Made by a program: the position numbers and the translations under genes. A stretch of DNA of 64,000 nucleotides from DASQZT01 sp963728965 (GTDB lineage: Bacteria; Acidobacteriota; Terriglobia; Bryobacterales; Bryobacteraceae). Shown piece after piece: positions 36,299 to 45,069 of this stretch (position 1 is its first letter; every line of letters starts with the position of its first letter). A model generated the notes under the pieces. The model was not told the DNA's origin. It saw nothing but the letters and a program-made list of their open reading frames with translations, and ran no database searches. Location of the stretch: the NCBI GenBank assembly GCA_963728965.1, contig CAVSMH010000007.1:62001-126000 (forward strand), given 5' to 3'.

Positions 36299-36745
36299 CT
36301 AAATGCTCGTGCGTTTCCCGTTATTGATATTGGGGGCGGGCTGCCCGGGCGCCAGTTGTCCCGGCTTGGCTTCGTATTTCGAGGCGCACTTGGCCTGGAT
36401 TTTGGTGGCCCGGAAGGTTCCATCGCGCTCCAGCTTGCCGTCAGCTAACGCCTGAGCGCCGTCCTTGAAGGTGTCCGGCAGAGGGTCGGTTCCCACATAG
36501 TTGACCTTGAGCCTCGTTTTCTCCTGCGCCAGGACGAATTGAGTCGCGTTGCCAGCATGCTGAATGGAGCCGCTCTCCACGTCGCCCCCCACGCGGAGCC
36601 GTTTGCCGTAGGCCTGATCCCCCATCTGCCCCAATTCCGCAATCGTCTTATAGTACGTCTTCGTCTCCACTCCGTTGAACCCCAGCCAGAGCAGGGTGCC
36701 GAGGACGACTGCAATCAGGGCGGCGAACTTGCCGTATTTTGTCAT
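36299..36745 (-). CDS. ccmE: CcmE haem chaperone, CxxxY variant
   Basis: 148 residues from the ATG at 36743-36745 with GAGGGAAGG before it; the long upstream frame to 37027 is spurious. One N-terminal anchor helix (FAALIAVVLGTLLWLGF), then the OB-fold (RLRVGGDVESGSI). The haem-attachment histidine of HxxxY is a cysteine here: KIQAKCASKYEAK, C120 and Y124. This CxxxY form is known from Desulfovibrio and archaea (System I*). First gene of the operon. Confidence 0.92.
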   Translation of the reverse strand: MTKYGKFAALIAVVLGTLLWLGFNGVETKTYYKTIAELGQMGDQAYGKRLRVGGDVESGSIQHAGNATQFVLAQEKTRLKVNYVGTDPLPDTFKDGAQALADGKLERDGTFRATKIQAKCASKYEAKPGQLAPGQPAPNINNGKRTSI

Positions 36746-37061
36746 ACCTTCCCTCTGAAGCCACCAGTATAACCCGAAAGGATTTCGGACATGGCGGTGC
36801 ATTTTGTGGATATCTTCAACATACCCCCTTTTGGGGGTGACGGAAATGTGAACTTGAACAATCAAACTCTTGATGCGAAAGGGCTGGTGCAGGTTTCGGG
36901 AATCTGGACGGGCTGTAAGGCGCCACACAGGTAAACGGGAGCCGACTCTGTCGCCGGTGGCAACTCCAGCCGCGGCAGGGAGCCGCCGGTTCGCGCTCGA
37001 CCCGGGGGGCAGATGCCCCTTTATCATCCTCCGGGACGACTCATTTTCGGACCGGTACCCA
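36746..37061. promoter_or_regulatory. Divergent control region of ccm operon and nuoA
   Basis: For the ccm operon a TATACT -10 lies at 36766-36771 (minus), 20 bases before ccmE, without a good -35. A short perfect stem-loop, ACCCCC-TTTT-GGGGGT, is at 36823-36838, too short and without a T run to be a terminator; it could be an operator. No gene is seen in the rest. Confidence 0.35.
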
Positions 37062-37070
37062 TGTTATAGT
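37062..37070 (+). promoter_or_regulatory. Extended -10 promoter giving a possibly leaderless nuoA mRNA
   Basis: TGTTATAGT at 37062-37070 is a TGn-extended -10. The nuoA ATG begins seven bases after it, at the normal transcription start distance, and no ribosome site is present upstream. So the mRNA may begin at or next to the A of the ATG. Confidence 0.4.
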
Positions 37071-37076
37071 GTTGCC

Positions 37077-37433
37077 ATGCCGAGCGGCTATTACCCGATT
37101 CTGATCTTCATGGTAGTCGCGCTCCTGTTTCCGATTGTGGCGATTGTCGCCGCCAAGCTGATTCGGCCCGCAGCGCCGTTCGTCACGAAACTCGAAGCCT
37201 ACGAGTGCGGAATCAAGTCCGCATCGGATTCCCGCGGGCGGTATACGGTTCGGTTCTATATCGTCGCCATCCTATTTGTCATTTTTGACGTGGAGACCAT
37301 CTTCTTGTTCCCATGGGCGGTGCGGTACCGGGCGCTCGGCTGGTTTGGCGTGGCGGAAGTCGCGGTGTTCCTGGCCATCCTGATCGTGGGTTACATCTGG
37401 GCATACAAGAAGGGTGCGTTTGAGTGGGTCTGA
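37077..37433 (+). CDS. nuoA: NADH-quinone oxidoreductase subunit A
   Basis: 118 residues with three membrane helices. The conserved loop KLEAYECGIKSASDSRGRYT, then RFYIVAILFVIFDVETIFLF (with the acidic pair DVE) and FPWAVRY identify NuoA. It is part of the membrane arm of complex I. No other nuo gene follows; instead a secreted TIGR03437 protein overlaps its end by ten bases. Start at 37077; the longer upstream frame has no family similarity. Confidence 0.93.
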   Translation: MPSGYYPILIFMVVALLFPIVAIVAAKLIRPAAPFVTKLEAYECGIKSASDSRGRYTVRFYIVAILFVIFDVETIFLFPWAVRYRALGWFGVAEVAVFLAILIVGYIWAYKKGAFEWV

Positions 37434-39100
37434 AGAACCGTCTTTTTCCTTTCCTTTTCCTTATTTCTTCTTTGGGTGTGATGCAGGCGGCGCCGACGTT
37501 GCGCCTGGTTGCCAGCACCGTGGGGCCGATCGCGGTGGCGACCGGCGGCACGGCTCCGCCTCAAACCGTAGAAGCGTACAACATCGGTGATGGTGCGCTG
37601 TCGCTGACGGTGGCTTCCTCGGTCTCCTGGATGACCGCCGCCATTGGCACGCCGCGGGCGTGCCAGAGCACCCTTGCAAGCGCCAACTGCACTCCCCTGC
37701 AGCTTACTCTGAATACCGCATCCCTGGCCGCCGGGACCTATACCGGGGTGGTCACGGTGACCGCTGCGACCGGCACGGTGGACGCGCCCCAGACCATCAC
37801 GGTGACGGTTAGGGCGGCCGGCGTGGACGTCTACGTCGCACCCGGCACCACGCGCGACGTGCCGATCACCACCAACCACATGGTGACCATGCGTGCCACT
37901 ACCCAGGACAACGGCACCTGGTTGAGCCTGGCGCTCGAGGGCACGGGCAGCTTCCGCTTCGTCTTTCCGTACAACATTCACTTCGCCCCGGGGGCGAACA
38001 TGGCCCCGGGCACTTACAACGGCACGGTGACGACCAGCGGCTCCAGCGTTGCGGGTGAAAACGTCAGTATTCCGGTGACGATGCGGGTCACCACCCAGCC
38101 GATTGCCAAACCCGTGCCGGAGCGAATCGATCTCCGGCTGGCGGAGGGCGCGCCGCCGATGATCTATCCATTTTCGATTCCGATCGCATTGACCAACCTG
38201 GGCCTGGGGACGCTCACGACGGGTGCTATAACGACCAGCGGCGGAACGTGGCTGAAACCCGATCCGGCCATCAATACCTTCATGGCGATCGATCCCGCCG
38301 GGCTGGCCGTGGGATCCTACACGGGTACGGTCACGGTCGCCTCGACGGCGGTCAACGCTCCCACGACGATTCCGGTGACGCTCGAGATTGTGGCCAAGGG
38401 CGCGCCTCTTATCGATTACCAGGGTGTGCTGGATAACGGCACGTTCATCCCGGGCGATACCGTGGCGCAGGGCGACGTGATGGTGGTGAAGGGCGGACAG
38501 TTCTCCGCGGCTCCGTTTACGGCGGGCCCGGCGCCTCCGCTGGCCGGTACCCTCGGTGGCGCCACCGTCCTGGTGAACGGCATCCAGGCTCCGCAGTACT
38601 ATTCCTCGTACGGCCAACTCGCATTCCAGTTGCCCGTGAACACGCCGCTGGGTACCGCCCAGGTACAGGTCCAACGCGACGACGGCCAAATCAGCAATAC
38701 TGTGACGGTGAGCGTGGCCGCCCGCGCGCCGCGCCTGCTCGCAGCGGTGAATCCCGATGGCAGCGTGAATACCGGCGATCCGGCCCACCCCGCCAAAGCG
38801 GGCGATGTCCTGACCATCTACGCCATAGGGCTCGGGCCTACCAGTCCCAGCGTCGCCACCGGGCTTCCCGCTCCGTCCGCCGAACCCCTGTCGCGCGTTT
38901 CGGGCGACCTCCTGGTGAATTTCGGCGGCAGCGTGGTAGGTCCGCTGGTGGTACCGGCCTTCGCCGGGCTCACCCCCACTTATGCCGGGCTGTACCAGAT
39001 CAACGTGGTGGTGCCCGACGACTCGCCGCGCGGCGTGGTCGATGTCAGCGCCGGTTTTCCCGATGCACGCAGCAATTCGCTGCATCTGGCCATTCAATAG
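37424..39100 (+). CDS. Secreted BACON-repeat protein with Solibacter-type C-terminal domain (TIGR03437-like)
   Basis: 558 residues with GTG start overlapping nuoA. Signal peptide (LFPFLFLISSLGVMQAAP), about three BACON-like beta repeats (SSVSWMTAAIG; LTLNTASLAAGTYTGVVTVT), then roughly 230 residues of the TIGR03437 type (LTIYAIGLGPTSPSVATGLP, YAGLYQINVVVPDDSPRG). This C-terminal domain is hugely expanded in Solibacter. It is probably a surface or matrix protein; function unknown. Coupling to nuoA looks accidental. Confidence 0.87.
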   Translation: MGLKNRLFPFLFLISSLGVMQAAPTLRLVASTVGPIAVATGGTAPPQTVEAYNIGDGALSLTVASSVSWMTAAIGTPRACQSTLASANCTPLQLTLNTASLAAGTYTGVVTVTAATGTVDAPQTITVTVRAAGVDVYVAPGTTRDVPITTNHMVTMRATTQDNGTWLSLALEGTGSFRFVFPYNIHFAPGANMAPGTYNGTVTTSGSSVAGENVSIPVTMRVTTQPIAKPVPERIDLRLAEGAPPMIYPFSIPIALTNLGLGTLTTGAITTSGGTWLKPDPAINTFMAIDPAGLAVGSYTGTVTVASTAVNAPTTIPVTLEIVAKGAPLIDYQGVLDNGTFIPGDTVAQGDVMVVKGGQFSAAPFTAGPAPPLAGTLGGATVLVNGIQAPQYYSSYGQLAFQLPVNTPLGTAQVQVQRDDGQISNTVTVSVAARAPRLLAAVNPDGSVNTGDPAHPAKAGDVLTIYAIGLGPTSPSVATGLPAPSAEPLSRVSGDLLVNFGGSVVGPLVVPAFAGLTPTYAGLYQINVVVPDDSPRGVVDVSAGFPDARSNSLHLAIQ

Positions 39101-39149
39101 CCGGCCCCAGGCGGGTTCGCCCGCGCTGTTACCATAGGAGTTGAATTCC

Positions 39150-41522
39150 GTGAAAACCTCTCCGACCCATTGGTCCCAGGTTTACCTGTGCGTATTCCTG
39201 ACCACCCTCGCGACCCTGCTGCTGGAGCTCTCCCTTACCCGCATTTTCTCGGTGGTCTTCTATTACCACTTTGCCTTCCTGGCTATCTCTATCGCGCTGT
39301 TTGGTCTCGGGCTGGGGGGCGTCTTCTCTTACATTGTGGCTGGGTGGAAGGCGCCCGTGTTCACGCGGCTGGGACGGCTCAGTGCGCTGAACAGCTTCGC
39401 CATCGGCGCGGCGCTCGCCGTGATCCTGCTGCAGGGCGATCGTCTCTCCAATTGGGACTATGCCATCGTTTACTTCACCACCGCCCTGCCGTTCTTCTTT
39501 GCCGGCGCTATCGTCTCCCTGGCCATCTCCGAAACCATCGACCGGGTGAACCGCGTGTATTTCTTCGACCTGCTGGGAGCCGCCGCCGGATGTCTCCTGC
39601 TGATCCCCCTGCTACGGGGATTCGGCGGGCCCAACACGGTGATAGCTGCCGCCATCTTTTTCGCCGTGGCCGCCGCCATCTGGCACAGCATGGCCGGTTC
39701 GGTCAAAGGCCGGGCGGGATGCGTGGCGCTGGCGCTGGCCCTGGTGGCATTCCTGACATACAACGTGCGCCACCCCATAGCCGACGTCCACCACGCTAAA
39801 GGACAAACTCTTGATAACGAAATCTGGGTGAAGTGGAACCCGATCTCGCGGATCGCGGTAGTGAACGAAAAAGACGGATCGAAATCGATCATCATCGACG
39901 GGGATGCCGCCACCGGAATTTTTCGTTACGACCTCAACAACCTTACCCCCAGCGAGCATCGCGATCTTACCGCGCAGGGACCCGCCCTGCCCTATGCCGT
40001 GCGTCCCGGCGCCAAGAGCCTCATTATCGGGCCGGGCGGCGGATGGGACGTGGCACGCGCGCTCGCCTCTGGCAGCCACGACATCACCGCCGTCGAAATC
40101 AATCCGCTGATCGCCGATACCGTGATGCGGGAGCAGTTCGTCGATCTCAGCCACGGGCTCTACCTGCGCCCCGATGTGCACGTACATGTGGAAGACGGCC
40201 GCAGCTTCGTGCGCCGCAGCAGTGACAAGTACCAGGTGATTCAGGCCACCCTGGTGGACACCTGGGCCTCCACGGCGGCCGGCGCGTTTGCCCTCTCCGA
40301 GAACAACTTGTACACCACGGATGCCTTCCGCGACTACCTTTCGCACCTCACCGACGACGGACTGGTGGCATTCACGCGCTGGGGGCTGGATCCGCCGCGC
40401 GAATCATTGCGGCTGATTTCGCTTGCTATCGAGGCACTCGGTCAGCTTGGCGAGACGGACCCCGCGCGCCATGTAATCGTGGGGCGCGCCGGTACCGTCC
40501 AGGGCTGGGGCGCGCAGGATACCGTGCTGGTCTCGCGCAAGCCGTTCAGCGCGACCGACGTGGAGCGTGCTAACGCGCTCTTCGCCGCCGCCCACATGGA
40601 GACCATCTATCTGCCCGACGGCTCCACACGCAATCCGTTCTACGACCTCCTCCACGCCGCAAATCCCGCCGACTACGAACGCACCTACGCCTTCGATATC
40701 ACTCCGGTCAGCGACAACCGGCCGTTCTTCTTTTATACTGTGCAGCCGCGCGAGCTGTGGACGTTCCTCACCAGCGCTTCGCACGACACGGCCGATTACA
40801 AGATCAACAAAGCCGTTCCGCTGCTATTCGAACTGGTGGCCATCAGCCTGCTGGCGACAGTGCTGATTCTGCTGGCTCCCCCGATTGTGCTTAGGACCCG
40901 CTTGCCGAGGCAACCCGGGGTGCGCGGCTTTCTGCTGTATTTTCTCTTTATCGGCGCGGGGTATATTCTGATCGAGGTGGCGTTGATTCAAAAGTTCGTG
41001 CTGTTCCTGGGCCATCCCACGTACGCGCTGACGGTGGTGATCTTTTCGCTGCTGGTATCGAGCGGGCTGGGGAGCGCTGCCAGCCGGCGCATTCTGGGCA
41101 AGCATGAAAGCCGGTTGATCAAAGCGCTGGGCTGTATCGCCCTGCTGGGAGCCGTGCTGGCGCTGGCGACGTCGTCCCTCCTGTCGGCGCTGGTGTGGCT
41201 GCCCCTGCCGCTGAAGGCAGCCATGACGATCGCCCTGATCGCCCCCCTGGGATTCGTGATGGGGATGCCGTTTCCCACCGCGCTCGAGCGCCTGGAGCAC
41301 TGGCACGCGCCTTCGGTGCGATGGGCCTGGTCGCTCAACGCCGCCTCGAGCGTGCTCGGATCGGTGGGCGCGCTGGTCTGCGCCATTTACTTCGGGCTTC
41401 TCCAGACGCTGTTGATCGGTGGGCTGTTCTACCTGGCGGCGCTGGTGGTGGTAGCTCGCGGACGCGCCAGTCAAGCGACCGCGCCCCTGCCGGGCCCCGG
41501 ACGCGTCGTGCTGGCCAAATAG
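39150..41522 (+). CDS. Membrane-fused spermidine synthase-like methyltransferase-fold protein
   Basis: 790 residues from the GTG at 39150 (AGGAG nine bases before it). The N-terminal third is six to eight helices (TLATLLLELSLTRIFSVVFY), the middle is a Rossmann fold with the nucleotide-binding motif IIGPGGGWDVARALASG and AVEINPLI typical of polyamine aminopropyltransferases, and the last third is again membrane (YFLFIGAGYILIEVALIQKF). Such 'spermine/spermidine synthase' membrane proteins are known but their substrate is not. The catalytic Asp of SpeE is not clearly kept. Confidence 0.8.
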   Translation: MKTSPTHWSQVYLCVFLTTLATLLLELSLTRIFSVVFYYHFAFLAISIALFGLGLGGVFSYIVAGWKAPVFTRLGRLSALNSFAIGAALAVILLQGDRLSNWDYAIVYFTTALPFFFAGAIVSLAISETIDRVNRVYFFDLLGAAAGCLLLIPLLRGFGGPNTVIAAAIFFAVAAAIWHSMAGSVKGRAGCVALALALVAFLTYNVRHPIADVHHAKGQTLDNEIWVKWNPISRIAVVNEKDGSKSIIIDGDAATGIFRYDLNNLTPSEHRDLTAQGPALPYAVRPGAKSLIIGPGGGWDVARALASGSHDITAVEINPLIADTVMREQFVDLSHGLYLRPDVHVHVEDGRSFVRRSSDKYQVIQATLVDTWASTAAGAFALSENNLYTTDAFRDYLSHLTDDGLVAFTRWGLDPPRESLRLISLAIEALGQLGETDPARHVIVGRAGTVQGWGAQDTVLVSRKPFSATDVERANALFAAAHMETIYLPDGSTRNPFYDLLHAANPADYERTYAFDITPVSDNRPFFFYTVQPRELWTFLTSASHDTADYKINKAVPLLFELVAISLLATVLILLAPPIVLRTRLPRQPGVRGFLLYFLFIGAGYILIEVALIQKFVLFLGHPTYALTVVIFSLLVSSGLGSAASRRILGKHESRLIKALGCIALLGAVLALATSSLLSALVWLPLPLKAAMTIALIAPLGFVMGMPFPTALERLEHWHAPSVRWAWSLNAASSVLGSVGALVCAIYFGLLQTLLIGGLFYLAALVVVARGRASQATAPLPGPGRVVLAK

Positions 41523-41562
41523 TCAGCGAACCGTCGGAGGGGCAGCGCGAGGCGCCCGCAAT

Positions 41563-42330
41563 CTACGTAGTGAGCTTGAGATAGGCGTAAAGCACGGGTA
41601 GTGCGAAGAGCGTGCTATCGACGCGATCGAGGAAGCCGCCGTGGCCGGGGAGGATCGTGCCGCTGTCCTTGACTCCGGCGCCGCGTTTGATGGCCGACTC
41701 GGCGAGGTCGCCCACCTGGCCGGCGGCATTGGCGACGGCGGTGAGGATTAGAACCGCGGTGAGCGGTACCTCGGGAAGAAATCGCCACGCATAGGTTCCC
41801 GCAAGGAGCACTGAAGTGGCGACGGAGGCTGCTGCGCCTTCCCAGGACTTGTTGGGGCTCACGCGCGGGGCGAGCTTGTGCCGGCCGAATCGGCGGCCGA
41901 TGTAGTAGGCTCCGATATCGCCGGTCCAACTCAGCAGCAGACCGTACATCAGCCAGTGGGGATTGTGCTCGCGCAGCGGGACTGCGCACTTCCAGGTGCC
42001 GAAAATGTAAACCACGCCGGCGATCAGCAGCGCGGCACGCGGCAGCGTAACGGCGAGGTTTTCGGCGTACATGGTGAGGGTGAAGGCGAGCAGAGCGAGG
42101 GCTACCAGCAGCAGCCACGCCTCCCCCTCCCACACCAGCAGAAGGAGGCCTGCGCCATAGCCGACAGGGCCGGGCGCGCCGAAGCCGTAGGCGGCAGAGA
42201 TGGCGTCGTACTCGCGATAGCAAAGGACCGCGACGGTGGCGAGCACGGCAAAGAACAGCCAGAAGTTCCCCCACAGCACCACATAGACGACGATCGGCAC
42301 GAGCAGTGCCGCGGTGAGGACGCGCCTCAT
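41563..42330 (-). CDS. cdsA: Phosphatidate cytidylyltransferase
   Basis: 255 residues, seven to eight helices, with SPNKSWEGAAAS and the family signature KDSGTILPGHGGFLDRVDS holding the metal-binding acids. It makes CDP-diacylglycerol from phosphatidate and CTP. The start overlaps the uppS stop by four bases, the usual bacterial uppS-cdsA order. Confidence 0.95.
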   Translation of the reverse strand: MRRVLTAALLVPIVVYVVLWGNFWLFFAVLATVAVLCYREYDAISAAYGFGAPGPVGYGAGLLLLVWEGEAWLLLVALALLAFTLTMYAENLAVTLPRAALLIAGVVYIFGTWKCAVPLREHNPHWLMYGLLLSWTGDIGAYYIGRRFGRHKLAPRVSPNKSWEGAAASVATSVLLAGTYAWRFLPEVPLTAVLILTAVANAAGQVGDLAESAIKRGAGVKDSGTILPGHGGFLDRVDSTLFALPVLYAYLKLTT

Positions 42331-43169
42331 GACGGGCGGAGCGCTTCGAACAAGGACTCATCGGCGGCTTTGGACGCGCCATTGACAGGCACGTTTCCAC
42401 TCAAGCCGCCGTAACGGCGATCGCGCTTCTGGTACTCGAGGACCGCCCGCAGGAGGTCGCTGCGGGTGAAGTCGGGCCACAGGGTCTCGGTCACGTAGAG
42501 TTCGGCGTAGGCGATTTGCCAGAGCAGGAAATTGCTGATCCGCATTTCGCCGGAGGTGCGGATGAGGAGGTCGGGATCGGGGCAGGAGGCGGTGTAGAGG
42601 CTGGTGGCGATCAGTTCCTCGTCGAGCTTGAGGGCGGAGATGCTGCCATCGAGGCGGGCCATTTCGAGAATGGCGTTGACGGCATCGACAATTTCCGCGC
42701 GGCCGCCATAATTGATGGCGAGATTCACCAGGAGGCCACGGTTGGCTGAGGTGGCGTCGACGACGGATTCAAGCTCGCGGCGGACCTGGTGGGGCAAGGC
42801 GTCGAGGCGACCGATGGCCTGGAGGCGGATATCGTTTTTCTGAAGCTCGGGGAGTTCCTGGCGGAGATAGTAGCGCAGCAGACGCCACAGGGTTTCGACT
42901 TCGGTGCGCGGGCGCTTCCAGTTTTCGATGGAGAATGCGTAGAGGGTGAGAACCTTGATGCCGAGGCGAGCACACGTTTCCACGCAGGCGCGGACCGGGC
43001 CGATGCCAGCCTGGTGCCCTGCCACCCGGGGCAGTCGCCGGCGGCTCGCCCAGCGCCCGTTGCCGTCCATAATAATAGCGATGTGCGCTGGCAGCCGGTT
43101 GGGATCGATCGCCTGGGCCAACGCCCAGTCCTTATCGCCAGGCCGGAGCGCTTCCAGTAAGGCCTTCAT
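42327..43169 (-). CDS. uppS: Undecaprenyl diphosphate synthase
   Basis: 280 residues from the ATG at 43167-43169. The catalytic Asp is D35 in IAIIMDGNGRW, followed by TLYAFSIENWKRP and LLIRTSGEMRISNFLLWQ. Cis-prenyltransferase making the lipid carrier for wall synthesis, cytoplasmic membrane face. A TACTAT -10 lies about 20 bases upstream. The 21 extra residues in the longest frame are not supported. Confidence 0.95.
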   Translation of the reverse strand: MKALLEALRPGDKDWALAQAIDPNRLPAHIAIIMDGNGRWASRRRLPRVAGHQAGIGPVRACVETCARLGIKVLTLYAFSIENWKRPRTEVETLWRLLRYYLRQELPELQKNDIRLQAIGRLDALPHQVRRELESVVDATSANRGLLVNLAINYGGRAEIVDAVNAILEMARLDGSISALKLDEELIATSLYTASCPDPDLLIRTSGEMRISNFLLWQIAYAELYVTETLWPDFTRSDLLRAVLEYQKRDRRYGGLSGNVPVNGASKAADESLFEALRPS

Positions 43170-43298
43170 GAAGTAAATACCTATAGTACAACACGGTGCG
43201 GCAGGGTTCGGCCGAGGGGCAGTGTTCGACAACGGCCGGGGGACCGGGTTTCCGCAGAGGGAAGGCTGGACGGAAAACCGGCCCTGGCAAAGCTACAC

Positions 43299-45047
43299 CT
43301 ACCTCGTCGATTCGGGTTCTGCGAAGCGCTTGAAGAAGCTTTCGGGATACCAGTGGGGGCGTGCGTGCGCGTCGGCCACGCGGAGAAGCAGCCCCAGGAT
43401 GATGCGGTTGAATCGGGCGGCGGCAGCGGCATCCACGGGTTGACTCAGGTCGTCGGAAGGCTTGTGGTAGCGGTCGCGCACCCAATCCCTGCGAATCTTT
43501 TCGGCGGGGGAGCCCGGGGCATACCCGAACTTGAATGCCAGCGCGGGAATACCGCGGCGAATGAAGCTGTACTGATCGCTGCGAATGAAGCGGTTCTGTT
43601 CCGGTTCGTTGTCGGGCTGGACGTCTACTCCGAGCGCTTCGGCCGCCGCTCGAACGGTTTCGCCGAGCGTCGATTCCGCCAGGCCCTGCACCTCCAGGAA
43701 TTTCAGGGGATACAGCGGCAGAAACATATCCAGGTTGATATCGGCCACAATCGCGCCGGAGGGAACCGTGGGATGGGCCGCGAAGTAGCGGGAGCCGAGC
43801 TCGCCGTTTTCCTCGGCGGTGACGGCGAGAAACAGGATAGAGCGTTTGGGCCGGGCGGAGGACTGCTTCAGCAGGCGTGCCACTTCGAGAACCGTGGCGA
43901 TGCCGGAAGCATCGTCCATAGCGCCGTTGTAGATGGAGTCGCCGTTCACCGGCCGGCCGACGCCGACGTGGTCTATATGGGCCGAGAGGATCACGTACTC
44001 CTGGTTCAGTTTGCGGTTGGTGCCAGGCAGCACAGCGGCGACATTGGAGGCCTCGAGAGGGGTTGTTCTCACGGTCGCCTGCATGCGCAGTGACGCGGCG
44101 AGGGGAAACCTCGGCAGGGGCTCGTTGGCGCGGGCCAGTTTCTCGATCTCCGCGAAGGTATGGCCGCTGCCCTCGAAGAATTTTTCGGCGCCGCGGCCGG
44201 TGATGGACACCGCGATACTCTGGCCGGCGGTCTCCTGCAACGCCGGGTCGGCCAGGACCACCACGGGTTGGGCCGGGGCGCGCCCTCCACGCGCCCCGCG
44301 GGCGTGCCTTTCGGCTGCTGGCTCGCGGTTAGTTCCGGCTGACGACGTCCGCGGATTCTGCAAAGTGGCGATGCCGATGGCGCCGGCCCGCCGCAATGCC
44401 GCCCAACGTTCCACTCCAGACGAGTAGTGCGATTTTAGCGGCCCCGGCGCAGGCGTGGGTCCGGGCGCGTTCAGGTAGACGACGATTTTGCCGCGGAGAT
44501 CGAGACCCGCCAGGTCGTCGTAGCGGGTCTCCGGAATCACCATGCCATAGCCGGCGAACACCATGGGCGCTTCGAGAGAATGCGAAAGGCCGGGGCGGGG
44601 GCTGAGGCTGGCTTCGGTTCCGAGTGCCAGCGGCTCGGCCTTGCCGTCGCGCACCAGCCAGAGGCCGGATTCCGCTTCGTTCAACTGCCGCGACTCGAAC
44701 GGCACGGGTTGCAGGTAGCCCCTGGTACCCGCCGGACGGAGGCCCTGGCGTTCGAATTCGGCGGTGACGTACTCGACCGCGGTGCGCAGCCCCTCGGAAC
44801 CGACGTTCCGTCCAGCGAGCTTGTCATCGGCCAGAAAGCGTACGTGGGCCCACCAGCGACCGCCTTCGACGACGTAGTCGATGTGGGCCGCCAGAAGGCT
44901 CGATACCACCAGGCCCAAAGACCCGGCGGCGGCCAGCAGGTGGCGCCGGTGGGTGCTGCCCGGAAAGTCGTGAACCTTCCCCGTGCGGACCCTCCTTGCG
45001 GCGGACAGGGGTGTCCGTGCCACGGATGGCGGAACTGGTGTTTTCAT
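43299..45047 (-). CDS. Exported M28-family metallopeptidase with PA domain
   Basis: 582 residues. N-terminal RR-hydrophobic signal (THRRHLLAAAGSLGLVVSSL) after an arginine-rich start, a PA-type domain (about residues 110-310) and the M28 catalytic domain: zinc ligands in LSAHIDHVG, GAMDDASG, TAEENGELGS, and a final histidine in RDRYHKPSDD. It would trim peptides outside the cytoplasm. Two stretches (the first 30 residues and about residues 240-270, rich in R/A/G) look like insertions of GC-rich repeats translated in frame. The start is uncertain. Confidence 0.88.
   Translation of the reverse strand: MKTPVPPSVARTPLSAARRVRTGKVHDFPGSTHRRHLLAAAGSLGLVVSSLLAAHIDYVVEGGRWWAHVRFLADDKLAGRNVGSEGLRTAVEYVTAEFERQGLRPAGTRGYLQPVPFESRQLNEAESGLWLVRDGKAEPLALGTEASLSPRPGLSHSLEAPMVFAGYGMVIPETRYDDLAGLDLRGKIVVYLNAPGPTPAPGPLKSHYSSGVERWAALRRAGAIGIATLQNPRTSSAGTNREPAAERHARGARGGRAPAQPVVVLADPALQETAGQSIAVSITGRGAEKFFEGSGHTFAEIEKLARANEPLPRFPLAASLRMQATVRTTPLEASNVAAVLPGTNRKLNQEYVILSAHIDHVGVGRPVNGDSIYNGAMDDASGIATVLEVARLLKQSSARPKRSILFLAVTAEENGELGSRYFAAHPTVPSGAIVADINLDMFLPLYPLKFLEVQGLAESTLGETVRAAAEALGVDVQPDNEPEQNRFIRSDQYSFIRRGIPALAFKFGYAPGSPAEKIRRDWVRDRYHKPSDDLSQPVDAAAAARFNRIILGLLLRVADAHARPHWYPESFFKRFAEPESTR
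44275..44365 (-). repeat. GC-rich hairpin-forming insert inside the peptidase gene (candidate REP-like element)
   Basis: The minus strand here contains GGCACGCCC-type and GGGCGCGCC-type arms able to fold back, encoding NREPAAERHARGARGGRAP within the PA domain, a composition unlike the rest of the protein. A second candidate hairpin, GGACA-GGGG-TGTCC, lies near the gene start at about 45005-45018. I infer dispersed repeats because family members lack such segments; copies elsewhere were not compared. Confidence 0.35.
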
Positions 45048-45069
45048 AGCGAGCCGGTAATATTAGATT

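Noticed and set aside
36870..37076. N-terminal extension of nuoA
   Set aside because: The extra residues have no NuoA similarity and the ATG at 37077 gives the family length.
44981..45069. CRISPR or tandem array near the M28/ArsA divergent starts
   Set aside because: Only single hairpins; no repeated unit with regular spacing. No CRISPR array was seen anywhere in the window.
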